DNA of 35,596 nt. Source: Flavobacteriaceae bacterium (GTDB taxonomy: Bacteria; Bacteroidota; Bacteroidia; Flavobacteriales; Flavobacteriaceae). The translations under genes and the position numbers were made by a program. Of the stretch, positions 25,321 through 33,501 are shown piece after piece; the stretch's first letter is position 1, and the number at the start of each line of letters is the position of its first letter. The notes beneath the pieces are model-generated. The model saw only the letters and a list, made by a program, of their open reading frames with translations. It did no database searches and was not told the origin of the DNA. The stretch lies in NCBI GenBank assembly GCA_947472705.1, contig CANJDA010000002.1, positions 1 through 35,596 on the forward strand. Direction: 5' to 3'.

Positions 25321-26291
25321 ATCAGGTTACAACCTCGTATATCAGAATTATCAAAACGTCCCAATACTTCGAAAGAGTTGTTGGGATTTTTTTTACCCAA
25401 ATCTTGTGTGGCGATGAAGGAACAGGAGTTGATATTAGCTAAATCAATTACATTGATACCACCAGTTTTTCCATAATCAACATAAGTCAATGCATCTTCG
25501 GGGTCGCGAATGAGAATTTGCATCCAAGACGGGCATTCAAAAATGCCATTGCCGAGGGAGTAGGCTTGTGAAAGTAATTCAGTCATTCCATATTCGGAAT
25601 GAATGCTGGAAACACCAAAACCTTTACAAAGAATATTGTGTAATTCCTCACGGATGATTTCTTTGCGTTTGCCTTTCATACCTCCGGTTTCCATGATGAT
25701 GGTATTTTTGAGTTGGAAGTTTTGTCTCTCTATCAAATCTAATAAAGCATAGGTTACACCAATAAGGATTACATTTTGGCCTGAGTTATCCAGTTCAATT
25801 AGCTTTAAAATTAACTCATCATAGTTGTTTAGGTAAAAACCGCTGTGCTCGTTATTGGACAATTGAATCAAATCTTTCACCATATAAATCAAAGATGAGC
25901 CACTGCGCTCTAAATAGGATGGAAGCAAGGCTAAGATAGCATAATCTTCTATGTTTCCGTAGAATGCAGAAAAAGCTTTGCGATAACTTTGTTCGTAAAG
26001 AGAAATGTCAGTTACCAAGTGTTTGCTGGTAATTATTCCGGTAGTACCACTGCTGGTAAATGTTTCTTGAATGAGATTATCATTGGAAACTACTTCATGG
26101 CTTTTGAAAAATTGTATTGGTAGAAACGGAATTTCTTTAAGTAATTTAACGGATTGTTTTTCAACATTCAAGAAATCACAAAACTCTTGATACACTAAGT
26201 TGTTTTCGTATTGGTAACGAAAGACTTTGAGCGCCATTTTTTCAAATTGCTTTTGGGATGAAATGGTGAATATGTCTTGTGGGTTTATCAA
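25311..26291 (-). CDS. LuxE-like acyl-protein synthetase / ANL-family protein
   Basis: This is a 326-residue adenylate-forming (ANL-type) protein like LuxE acyl-protein synthetases. Visible motifs are the phosphate loop FTSSGTTG (about residues 78-85), the HSEYGMTE segment (aromatic/acidic adenylate motif), the ATQDLGK aspartate motif and the hinge-like [14 protein letters not shown] at the end. The protein stops soon after the hinge, so the usual small C-terminal ANL domain is missing. An acyl or amino substrate would be adenylated, but which one is unknown. The start is a TTG at 26291; the -7 element TACTTTTG 18 bp before it (26309-26316, minus) supports it. Confidence 0.8.
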   Translation of the reverse strand: MINPQDIFTISSQKQFEKMALKVFRYQYENNLVYQEFCDFLNVEKQSVKLLKEIPFLPIQFFKSHEVVSNDNLIQETFTSSGTTGIITSKHLVTDISLYEQSYRKAFSAFYGNIEDYAILALLPSYLERSGSSLIYMVKDLIQLSNNEHSGFYLNNYDELILKLIELDNSGQNVILIGVTYALLDLIERQNFQLKNTIIMETGGMKGKRKEIIREELHNILCKGFGVSSIHSEYGMTELLSQAYSLGNGIFECPSWMQILIRDPEDALTYVDYGKTGGINVIDLANINSCSFIATQDLGKKNPNNSFEVLGRFDNSDIRGCNLMVI

Positions 26292-26308
26292 GAAGAATGT
26301 TTTTTTGG

Positions 26309-26316
26309 CAAAAGTA
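26309..26316 (-). promoter_or_regulatory. Promoter -7 element for the LuxE-like gene
   Basis: Minus-strand TACTTTTG matches TAnnTTTG just before the TTG start, leaving room for only a short leader. Confidence 0.5.
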
Positions 26317-26324
26317 AGGAAAAT

Positions 26325-26354
26325 AAAAAGCCCTAACTTTCGTCAGGGCTTTTT
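26325..26354 (-). terminator. Intrinsic terminator after the large T9SS-sorted protein gene
   Basis: A perfect 10-bp stem AAAAAGCCCT / AGGGCTTTTT encloses a 10-nt loop, 18 bp after the stop on the minus strand. Confidence 0.9.
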
Positions 26355-26372
26355 GATATAGAAAATATTTGA

Positions 26373-28112
26373 TTATTTGATAACCAATTTACGAGTAGCT
26401 GTTTTACCTTCTTCGGTAATTTTTACTACATAAACGCCACCTCTTAATGCACTTACGTTGATAGCATTATCAGCAGTGGTAGTGTTTAAAACTTGTTTGC
26501 CTAATACGTCATAAACCGTTACTGTTTTAGTAGCGTTAGCTGCTGTTTCAATGAATAAAATTCCGTTTGATACTGGGTTAGGGTATACTTTTAAACCATT
26601 GATGCTATTTTGAGCTACTGCTAATAAACCACCAATAGAATCAGCAACTCTTAATTCGTCAAAGATAATGGTTGGAGTAGAAGTATTTCCATCTTGTCTT
26701 AGTATAAAACCACCTAAGTCAGTAATAGGCGCAGTAGGTGTTATTGTTAACGTAGGTGTAGTAGCAGAAGTTAATGTTGCTAAATCAGGATTAATCCATG
26801 CATTTAAGGTATTAGCTGTAAAGTCATAACCCATAACCACAAAAACAATATCTCCTGGGTTTCTTAAAGTAGCATCATAATTTGTAGTAGTGTTTGCTGT
26901 GTCAAGACCTAATTGATATTGACCTGATGCAACTTTTGAAAAAAGTCTTGCTTTATATCCTTTTGCAGGATCAGTTAATCCGGCAAAATAGGTTTCTCCT
27001 GTTGGAGCATTTGTAACGTCTGAAATATTGATTATAAAAGAAGCATAAATTGCTCCAGAAGTTGTAGTTGTAAATGGAGTAAAACAATCAATTCCTGAGC
27101 CAGTAAATGTTACTGAATTATCAACTGAAGTAAATCCAGGATAAGTTAAACTTCCTGCTGCTCCAACAATGTCGTCACCAGAATTTACGTTAGTCCATTT
27201 TTGTTGTGAACCTAATGATGCTCCAACAGCATATGGGAAAGATTCACTATATGGTAAAGTATTAATAGATTTACATTCAGGAGAATTTGCAGTTGCTTGA
27301 TAAGAACAAATTCCACTAACTACGTTAACAGTAAGATTTGTTGACTCAGTAACACCAGAAATCACAATGTTTCCTGCTGCAACAGTACCAGGGTTATCTC
27401 CACCAACAGTTCCTGAAGAAGGTGTAATAGTATAGCTTCCTGAACCACCTCCAGTATAAGGAATGGTAGTTGTATATGTATCAAGACCTGAAGTAGATGC
27501 ATCACATAGAGTGGTTGCTACTCCTAAGACTAAAGTACATGATGCGTTTACATTACTAACTTTAATATCGTCAACTCTAAGTTGAGGAGCGTTTGTAGTT
27601 GCTGTAGATGGATTTGTTAATCGTAAAGATAATGTGGTAGAGGAAGGAATTTGTCCACCGGCTACTGTAACTAAATTCCAACTTCCATTAGTGTTATCCG
27701 TGAAAGTAATTGGAGACCAGTTCGTTCCATCTGTACTTTTTTCAACTACTAAAGCAACACTAGCGGCGCTACTTTTTAAATAACCAAAAGATAATTGAAG
27801 ATTTGCACTAGTATAAGCAGAGGTGTCAATGCCATCTATTTGAAATACTTGGCCAACTCCTGTTGTTACACTGATAAACAAGTGTGAACCACCTGATGCG
27901 CCATTATATCCGGTTGAAAGAGTACCACTAGATCTAACTGAACTAGTTCCTGTGTAAGTGATTGGTGTAGTATTTTGAAATCCAGTGTACACCGTTACCA
28001 GAGGGTAAGGACTTGCCGAGGGAGCAATGGTACCAAAATTTTCAGAATAGACAGTTTGTCCAAAAGACGCACAACTAACTACCAATAATAATAAAGAGTA
28101 AATTTTTTTCAT
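26373..28112 (-). CDS. Secreted protein with T9SS type A sorting domain
   Basis: The 579-residue protein is exported through Sec (MKKIYSLLLLVVSCASFGQ) and then through the type IX secretion system. The C-terminal sorting domain covers about the last 75 residues (LKVYPNPVSNG, then VYDVLGKQVL, GGVYVVKI, TATRKLVIK). The N-terminal part (about 20-190) and the segment from ~290 to 500 look like jelly-roll or lectin-like beta domains (QLRVDDIKVSN and IIFDELRVAD end the two blocks). No catalytic motif is evident. It has its own -7 element (28135-28142) and terminator. The ligand is unknown. Its sorting domain closely resembles that of the mini-protein directly upstream. Confidence 0.88.
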   Translation of the reverse strand: MKKIYSLLLLVVSCASFGQTVYSENFGTIAPSASPYPLVTVYTGFQNTTPITYTGTSSVRSSGTLSTGYNGASGGSHLFISVTTGVGQVFQIDGIDTSAYTSANLQLSFGYLKSSAASVALVVEKSTDGTNWSPITFTDNTNGSWNLVTVAGGQIPSSTTLSLRLTNPSTATTNAPQLRVDDIKVSNVNASCTLVLGVATTLCDASTSGLDTYTTTIPYTGGGSGSYTITPSSGTVGGDNPGTVAAGNIVISGVTESTNLTVNVVSGICSYQATANSPECKSINTLPYSESFPYAVGASLGSQQKWTNVNSGDDIVGAAGSLTYPGFTSVDNSVTFTGSGIDCFTPFTTTTSGAIYASFIINISDVTNAPTGETYFAGLTDPAKGYKARLFSKVASGQYQLGLDTANTTTNYDATLRNPGDIVFVVMGYDFTANTLNAWINPDLATLTSATTPTLTITPTAPITDLGGFILRQDGNTSTPTIIFDELRVADSIGGLLAVAQNSINGLKVYPNPVSNGILFIETAANATKTVTVYDVLGKQVLNTTTADNAINVSALRGGVYVVKITEEGKTATRKLVIK

Positions 28113-28134
28113 TTTTTTAAATTTAATTAGCCTA

Positions 28135-28142
28135 CAAATATA
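28135..28142 (-). promoter_or_regulatory. Promoter -7 element for the large T9SS-sorted protein
   Basis: Minus-strand TATATTTG matches TAnnTTTG, 22 bp before the ATG at 28112. Confidence 0.55.
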
Positions 28143-28217
28143 ATCACAAAAATTTGTTTGCAGAAAAAAAGAATGAAAAAAAATGTTTAAATAAAAGTAA
28201 ATTAACTAAAAGTACAA

Positions 28218-28532
28218 CTATCTGACAATTAGTTTTCTAGTGGCAGTAGCATCACCTTCGGTGATTTTGATAATATAGACACCAGGAGGAATGGAAGTAA
28301 TGTTAAGTTCTCTAGAAGAAACAGTCGTTTGCATTACTTTTTTGCCTAATACATCAAAGATTAAAATGTCTTTATCTAGATTGGTTTTGGAAGTGATGTA
28401 TATTTTACCATTACTTACAGGGTTTGGGTAAAAACCTAACGCATCATTTCCTGTTTGTCTTCCCTCTTGAGCTTGAGCAGAAAAGGAGAACATACATAAA
28501 AATAAAGCAATATAGAAGTAGTTTTTAGCCAT
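28218..28532 (-). CDS. Mini-protein made of a signal peptide and a T9SS sorting domain
   Basis: The protein is 104 residues when started at the ATG at 28532. It has a signal peptide (MAKNYFYIALFLCMFSFSAQAQ), about ten linker residues, and then a complete type A sorting domain (FYPNPVSNGKIYI, IFDVLGKKVM, PPGVYIIKITE, TATRKLIVR). No cargo domain is present. The ORF-track start at 28580 is ruled out because a TATATTTG -7 element lies at 28552-28559 inside it; an ATG at 28541 is a second option but would leave almost no leader. It may be a decoy or regulator of secretion, a relic of a larger protein, or a surface peptide. Confidence 0.8.
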   Translation of the reverse strand: MAKNYFYIALFLCMFSFSAQAQEGRQTGNDALGFYPNPVSNGKIYITSKTNLDKDILIFDVLGKKVMQTTVSSRELNITSIPPGVYIIKITEGDATATRKLIVR

Positions 28533-28551
28533 GACATTCATTTGGTTGTTA

Positions 28552-28559
28552 CAAATATA
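28552..28559 (-). promoter_or_regulatory. Promoter -7 element that decides the mini T9SS protein start
   Basis: Minus-strand TATATTTG matches TAnnTTTG, with a TTG 23 bp upstream (28583-28585). It lies inside the N-terminal extension proposed by the ORF track. Confidence 0.6.
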
Positions 28560-28584
28560 TAAAAATATTTCAAATACCATACCA

Positions 28585-28618
28585 AAAAAAACACCTCTAA
28601 TTTTTAGAGGTGTTTTTT
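28585..28618 (-). terminator. Intrinsic terminator of the TonB receptor-lipoprotein unit
   Basis: AAAAAACACCTCTAA pairs with TTAGAGGTGTTTTTT around a 3-nt loop, giving a very stable stem with T-runs in both directions. It lies 25 bp after the lipoprotein stop. Confidence 0.92.
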
Positions 28619-28642
28619 GATGGTAATATATAGGTGGTTTGA

Positions 28643-29833
28643 CTATTGAATAAGATTCACACTACCCACAGTTGCCCAAGCTCCAGTAGTTAATAAAGCT
28701 CCAGTAGCCGTTGTACTTGTAGAATATTGCCCTGTAGGGAAACTAATACTAAAAGAAGCATTTAAAGGGGCCCCAATTTCGTTGTCAGTATTAGTAAATG
28801 TAATATTGGTTAATTTAATTTTTGAACCATTTACTTGATTATTATTGGTAGTAACATCTTGAATTTTAACCACATTAGCTGGATATACTACTGAACCTTC
28901 AGTATAATTTTTATACCCATCAATAATAATGTTACTAAAATCACCATTGCCTTCTTTTTTGAATTGGAATGCATCCACTTGAACATCACCCACTACTTCT
29001 GGTGTACAACCTGTTGCTCTTTTCAAAGTGATGTTTGTTACTTTTGGCCAATAACCATTATTTTGACCTGAGGCTTCGATTTCCATTCCGTAGTTACCTT
29101 TAGTTACTTGATATCCGTACCAATTAGAATTGTTTTGTCCTTGCCAACCATCTTGCCAGTCAAAGGCATCATCGTAATTTCCATAAGAAATAGCATTAGT
29201 CATACTAACTGTTCCCCCAAAAAACTCATAGCCATCATCAGCACCTTTATAAGAAACCAAGTGGTCTAAGATTGTTTCAGAACCACAAGAGTAAAAAGTA
29301 AACCCATTGTTTTCTTTTGTTCCGTCTGCCAATTTGGATCCGGCATATTCAACACGTACATACTTCAATGAACCACCATTATGTAATGGATTGTTACCGC
29401 CATATTGCTGTACATTTCCATCTTCAGACATCAAAGAGGTTAAGCCTCCTGCACCATGTATAGGAGCATCACCGTACATAATAATTCCACCCCATGAACC
29501 AGGAATTCCAGAAGCTTCAGTAAAGATAACTGGTTGTGAAGAAGTGCCATTTACAATTAATTTTCCGCCGTTTAATACCACTAGAGCATTATCACCAGTA
29601 GTTTTGTTACAAGTAATGGTTGAACCTGCTTCGAAAGTTAATGTAACTCCAGCAGCTACTTTTACAATGCCTTTTAAAGTATAATTTCCGAATTCGAAAG
29701 TTTTGTTTTCTAAATATGTTCCTGAAATTTCTCCTGTTGCAGGTTGAATTACATTAATGGTGTCGTTGTCACTTATTGTACAACTCGTAAATGCGGTGCT
29801 TAAAAGAATAAGACTTAATACTATTTTTTTCAT
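28643..29833 (-). CDS. Surface lipoprotein, beta-helix-like, partner of the TonB receptor
   Basis: The 396-residue protein has a lipoprotein signal (MKKIVLSLILLSTAFTSC, lipobox cysteine at 18). The body has short repeating turns rich in Gly, Asn and beta residues (GVTLTFEAGSTITC, ALVVLNGGKLIVNGT, PVIFTEASGIPGSWGGIIMYG). These suggest a right-handed parallel beta-helix. It is not a SusD protein: the helical TPR-like SusD layout is absent. It starts 46 bp after the TonB receptor gene with no promoter or terminator between, so the two are almost certainly co-expressed. I infer an exposed substrate-capturing or lid role; no named family can be given with confidence. Confidence 0.78.
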   Translation of the reverse strand: MKKIVLSLILLSTAFTSCTISDNDTINVIQPATGEISGTYLENKTFEFGNYTLKGIVKVAAGVTLTFEAGSTITCNKTTGDNALVVLNGGKLIVNGTSSQPVIFTEASGIPGSWGGIIMYGDAPIHGAGGLTSLMSEDGNVQQYGGNNPLHNGGSLKYVRVEYAGSKLADGTKENNGFTFYSCGSETILDHLVSYKGADDGYEFFGGTVSMTNAISYGNYDDAFDWQDGWQGQNNSNWYGYQVTKGNYGMEIEASGQNNGYWPKVTNITLKRATGCTPEVVGDVQVDAFQFKKEGNGDFSNIIIDGYKNYTEGSVVYPANVVKIQDVTTNNNQVNGSKIKLTNITFTNTDNEIGAPLNASFSISFPTGQYSTSTTATGALLTTGAWATVGSVNLIQ

Positions 29834-29879
29834 TTTATATTTTTTTAATTTGTTTTAAAATTTATTTGTTGTTTTTAGT

Positions 29880-32627
29880 TTAGAAAGTGTAAGATAAACT
29901 CATTGAAAAACCAACCCCTTTTTTGTATGACTCAATTGTACGTGAATCGGCATCAAATGTTATTAAACTAGTGTTATTATTGGTCCCTAATTCATATTTA
30001 CGGGTAGGGTTTAAAATGTTATTTACTCCAAATTTGAAGGCATATTTCTCTGAAATTTTACTATTCCAAACAAAATCAAATTGTTGGAAAGGCAATTCAT
30101 ATATGTGATCATAACCAACTGACCCTACACTATAAATTCGTTTTCCGAAAACACCGTAAACTAATGAAACTGTGTTATTCCATTTTTCGCTAAAATCAAA
30201 TTGGTATTTCAAATCGGAGTTGATTAACCATTTAGAAGCACCTTGAAGTTCTCTGTTTTTATGAGTTTCGGCATCAGAACTTGCAGTAACTCTAGAATCC
30301 ATTAAAGAAGTATTAAATCCTAAAGTGAAACGGGTTAAGTTTTTGTTTAATCGTGCTAAATCTAAAATCCCTTCTATTTCAATTCCGTATAAATCTGCTT
30401 TATCAGAATTTAAAAAAGTTGTAATAAAGCCACTTGCTTCTCCTCTAAAAGTTCTTTCAATTGGATTATCAAGGTGTTTTACAAAAGCGCCTACCACAAA
30501 AAGTTCGTTTTTGGTTGGGAAAAACTCATATTTTAAATCAGTATTAATATTATCGCTATTAACTAAGCTCTCATTTCCTTGAATGATTGTTCCATCACCA
30601 TTTATATATGAAATAGGAATAATCTCCATAATTACTGGTTTGGTGTAGTTTTTTGAAGCAGCAAAACGAATATTGGCTTTTTCAGTAGCGGCATATTTAA
30701 CATTTATAGATGGCAATAAATAATCTTTATCAGATTTTAATTTTTGGAAAGGATCTGAGAAACTTCCTAACAAGCGGTAACGAATATCTCGGTTGAATTT
30801 TTCAAAACGTAGTCCTCCGTTTACCTCCCATTTTTCTCCAAATTTCAACAACAAATTGGCATAAGCAGAGTTACTGTTGTCTACCATTTTCACTTTGTAA
30901 TTTGAATTTGAACTTTCTGAATAAGTAAATACTCCGTTTACTAAATCCGTATCGATTTGTTCGTCAAGAGTATTTATAGGTTGAGTAAAAGTGCTGTTTC
31001 CACTAGTTTTGATAAAACGATAAGAGGTTTTAGTATAGCCTCCGTTTCCGTTATATCCAACTGCTAAATTGTTTTGTTTTTTTCCGAATTTCAAATTGTA
31101 TTCTAAAAAGCCAGAAGCAAATACATCGCCCGAAACATCTAAGTATTGACGGATGAAATTATTTCCCCCATAACTTACTGTAACTTCATCGTTTTGCAAT
31201 GACCCTCTAAAAAATTTTCTATCTGGTTGTTGGTAAGCCGTTTTGGCCATTGAAATTCCACCTTTAATGGTTTGTGATTTATCTTCTTTAACATGCAAAT
31301 CACCTAATAACTGGGAATTTAAATAATCAGATTGATCTAATTGATTAGTTCTTACAATAACATTTTTATTGTCTAGATTATTGTCAAACGCACCCACTTG
31401 ATCTTGAATCAAATTATCGGTTGAACGCAAATAAAATGTGTTGGAAGTCAAACTAAATCGGTTTGCTTTATAACTTAAACTCAATAAGGTAGCTAATGAA
31501 GTTTTATAATGGCTTTCTGTTTTTATAGCATTCTTGTTGAAATTTCCATTAATACCAAATGTATTATCAGGGCCATTAATTCTCGTATAACTATTATCGG
31601 CATTTATAGATAACAAATAAGAGAAAGATTGGTCGTTTTTAAATTTAAATTTTTCCGAATGTAAAATACCAACGCTAGTGTTCAAAGGACTTTTTGTTTG
31701 ATCAACATCCCAACCTGATTTAAATGAATTTTGAGCTTGTGCCGTTGTAAGTTGTTGATTTGAAGGAACACTAGTTAATGCATTAGGCAAACTTCTGTCT
31801 CCGCCAGCTAAACCCAAAAACCCTTGTGTTGAATGAGCCTCTTTAGAAATTAAAAAAGAGCGTAAGTTATTGTCAGTAGTATAACCAACTCCAATAGTTA
31901 ATTTGGTCTGACTTGTAGTGTTTTTGGTAGTTGCTACATTAAAAGTTGCTCCTGCAAAATCACCAGAAATACTTGGATTAAAAGTTTTGTAAACATCTAT
32001 TACACTAACAATATCTGTAGAAAATAAATCCAACGGAATAATTTTTCTATAAGGATTGTTTGATGGTACTGCTAAATCATTTACCAATAAAGTATTGTAT
32101 CTGTCTTCTAGTCCACGAACAAAAATTCCTCTCGAACCTACTTTTGTAATTCCAGTAATTTTGGTTAAACCTTGTTCAACATTGCTCACCCCTTTTCTTG
32201 ACATTTCTTGGGCACCAATACTTTGTTTGATTTCCACTGCCTTTTTCTGTTCCAATAACAAAGCGGTTTCTTTTTCACGGTTAACTGTATTTTGAATCAC
32301 TACATCTTTCAATTGGTAACTCCCAGAGCCTAAAGCTTTATTAATGGTAACCGTTTCTCCGGCTTTAACATCAATCTTTTCTTCTATATTTTCATAACCC
32401 ACAAAACTAAACACTATGGTATAATTTCCAGGAGCTATGGTAATTGTGTATTTTCCTGTTTCATCTGTAGTAACTCCAATAGTTGTTCCTTTGATTACTA
32501 CATTGGCAAAAGGCAAAGGCTCATTATTTAAATCTTTATCTGTCAGTGTTCCTGTAATAGTTCCTTTGTTTTGGGCAAAACCAATAACATTTAGCAATAA
32601 AAGAGTAATGATTAATTTAAATTTCAT
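29880..32627 (-). CDS. TonB-dependent outer-membrane receptor
   Basis: The 915-residue protein has a signal peptide (MKFKLIITLLLLNVIGFAQ). A carboxypeptidase-regulatory-like domain follows at about 22-105 (GTLTDKDLNNEPLPFANVVIKGT). A TonB plug is at about 120-235 (KGVSNVEQGLTKITGITKVG, then VRGLEDRYNTLLVNDLAVPS). A long beta-barrel follows, ending in FSMSLSYTF with the C-terminal phenylalanine of outer-membrane proteins. It would import a ligand too large or scarce for porins, driven by TonB-ExbBD. The ligand is unknown. It is divergent from a PhoB-like response regulator, which may control it, and is followed by a surface lipoprotein. Confidence 0.93.
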   Translation of the reverse strand: MKFKLIITLLLLNVIGFAQNKGTITGTLTDKDLNNEPLPFANVVIKGTTIGVTTDETGKYTITIAPGNYTIVFSFVGYENIEEKIDVKAGETVTINKALGSGSYQLKDVVIQNTVNREKETALLLEQKKAVEIKQSIGAQEMSRKGVSNVEQGLTKITGITKVGSRGIFVRGLEDRYNTLLVNDLAVPSNNPYRKIIPLDLFSTDIVSVIDVYKTFNPSISGDFAGATFNVATTKNTTSQTKLTIGVGYTTDNNLRSFLISKEAHSTQGFLGLAGGDRSLPNALTSVPSNQQLTTAQAQNSFKSGWDVDQTKSPLNTSVGILHSEKFKFKNDQSFSYLLSINADNSYTRINGPDNTFGINGNFNKNAIKTESHYKTSLATLLSLSYKANRFSLTSNTFYLRSTDNLIQDQVGAFDNNLDNKNVIVRTNQLDQSDYLNSQLLGDLHVKEDKSQTIKGGISMAKTAYQQPDRKFFRGSLQNDEVTVSYGGNNFIRQYLDVSGDVFASGFLEYNLKFGKKQNNLAVGYNGNGGYTKTSYRFIKTSGNSTFTQPINTLDEQIDTDLVNGVFTYSESSNSNYKVKMVDNSNSAYANLLLKFGEKWEVNGGLRFEKFNRDIRYRLLGSFSDPFQKLKSDKDYLLPSINVKYAATEKANIRFAASKNYTKPVIMEIIPISYINGDGTIIQGNESLVNSDNINTDLKYEFFPTKNELFVVGAFVKHLDNPIERTFRGEASGFITTFLNSDKADLYGIEIEGILDLARLNKNLTRFTLGFNTSLMDSRVTASSDAETHKNRELQGASKWLINSDLKYQFDFSEKWNNTVSLVYGVFGKRIYSVGSVGYDHIYELPFQQFDFVWNSKISEKYAFKFGVNNILNPTRKYELGTNNNTSLITFDADSRTIESYKKGVGFSMSLSYTF

Positions 32628-32680
32628 TTCTGGTGTTTTTAATTTTGATGCAAAGAAACCACCGCAATGTAAAGGTCATG

Positions 32681-32749
32681 TTATTCCATTATTACCATTT
32701 TGTTTGTAAACTATTATCAAATTGTTAACACATTAAATTACGGTTAACT
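32681..32749. promoter_or_regulatory. Candidate operator: 11-bp-phased TTAnCA-like hexamers
   Basis: Hexamers begin every 11 bp: TTATTC (32681), TTACCA (32692), TTTGTA (32703), TTATCA (32714) and TTAACA (32725). A second pair, TTAAAT (32733) and TTAACT (32744), is also 11 bp apart. Direct repeats with about 11-bp phasing are the usual sites of OmpR/PhoB-family regulators (B. subtilis PhoP uses TTAACA-like repeats). The gene to the right encodes such a regulator. The region is A+T-rich, so some matches could be chance. Confidence 0.4.
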
Positions 32750-32778
32750 CCAATTTCTTTTTACCAATCATTTTGTAT

Positions 32779-32786
32779 TATCTTTA
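32779..32786 (+). promoter_or_regulatory. Near-consensus -7 element for the response regulator-kinase pair
   Basis: TATCTTTA differs from TAnnTTTG only at the last base and lies 31 bp before the ATG at 32818. It is inside the longer ORF-track reading, which begins with a TTG at 32773. Confidence 0.45.
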
Positions 32787-32817
32787 CCTTTACATCCACA
32801 AAATAATTTTGTCCGTT

Positions 32818-33501
32818 ATGAAAAAAAAAGATATCAAGATTTTATTAGTAGATGATGAACAAGATATACTCGAAATTGTTGGGTATAATCTATCTCAAGA
32901 AGGCTATCAAATTGTAACGGCAGTCAATGGAAAAGAAGCCGTTGCCAAAGCAAAAAAAGAGTTGCCACAACTCATTATTATGGATGTCATGATGCCCGAA
33001 ATGGATGGCATGGAAGCCTGTGAAAACATTAGAAAATTACCTGAATTAAGTAATGTTATCATAACATTTTTAACAGCTAGAAGCGAAGACTATTCACAAG
33101 TTGCTGGTTTTGATGCTGGGGCCGATGATTACATAACAAAACCTATCAAACCAAAATTATTAGTAAGTAAAGTAAAAGCGCTATTACGCCGCTTAAAAAG
33201 TGATGAGCATACATCCGAAACACTCAATGTTGGCGGAATCGAAATAAATAGAGAAGAATATAAAATCATCAAAGACGATATAGAAATTATCCTGCCGCGC
33301 AAAGAGTTTGAATTATTTTATCTTTTGGCTTCCAAACCTGGGAAAGTGTTCAAGCGTGAAGAAATTTTAGATAAAGTATGGGGCAATGAAGTTATTGTTG
33401 GAGGAAGAACCATCGATGTGCATATTAGAAAATTACGAGAAAAAATAGGGGAAGATTTATTCAAAACCATCAAAGGAGTTGGCTACAAGCTAGAAGTCTA
33501 A
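32818..33501 (+). CDS. OmpR/PhoB-family response regulator
   Basis: This is a two-component transcription factor of 227 residues when started at the ATG at 32818. The receiver domain carries the acidic pair Asp12/Asp13 (LLVDDEQDILE), the phospho-acceptor Asp56 (IIMDVMMPEMDGMEA), Thr86 and Lys108 (YITKPIKP). The C-terminal winged helix shows the typical IILPRKEFELFYLLASKPGKVFKREEILDKVWG and GRTIDVHIRKLREKIG. The ORF-track extension of 15 residues begins at a TTG in the promoter region. Its stop is followed at once by the kinase ATG, so the two are coupled. Closest in type to PhoB; control of the divergent TonB receptor is inferred. Confidence 0.95.
   Translation: MKKKDIKILLVDDEQDILEIVGYNLSQEGYQIVTAVNGKEAVAKAKKELPQLIIMDVMMPEMDGMEACENIRKLPELSNVIITFLTARSEDYSQVAGFDAGADDYITKPIKPKLLVSKVKALLRRLKSDEHTSETLNVGGIEINREEYKIIKDDIEIILPRKEFELFYLLASKPGKVFKREEILDKVWGNEVIVGGRTIDVHIRKLREKIGEDLFKTIKGVGYKLEV

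Noticed and set aside
29307-29684. 125-residue plus-strand ORF opposite the lipoprotein gene
   Set aside because: Antisense shadow of the beta-helix-like coding region; cysteine/proline-rich nonsense composition.
28643-29833. SusD-type lipoprotein as partner of the TonB receptor
   Set aside because: The sequence is beta-rich with repeating turns, not the helical TPR-like SusD fold.
32703-32748. Three near-repeats TTGTAAAC / TTGTTAAC / CGGTTAAC at 18-19 bp spacing as a separate operator
   Set aside because: Uneven spacing and overlap with the better-phased 11-bp hexamer array; treated as part of it.
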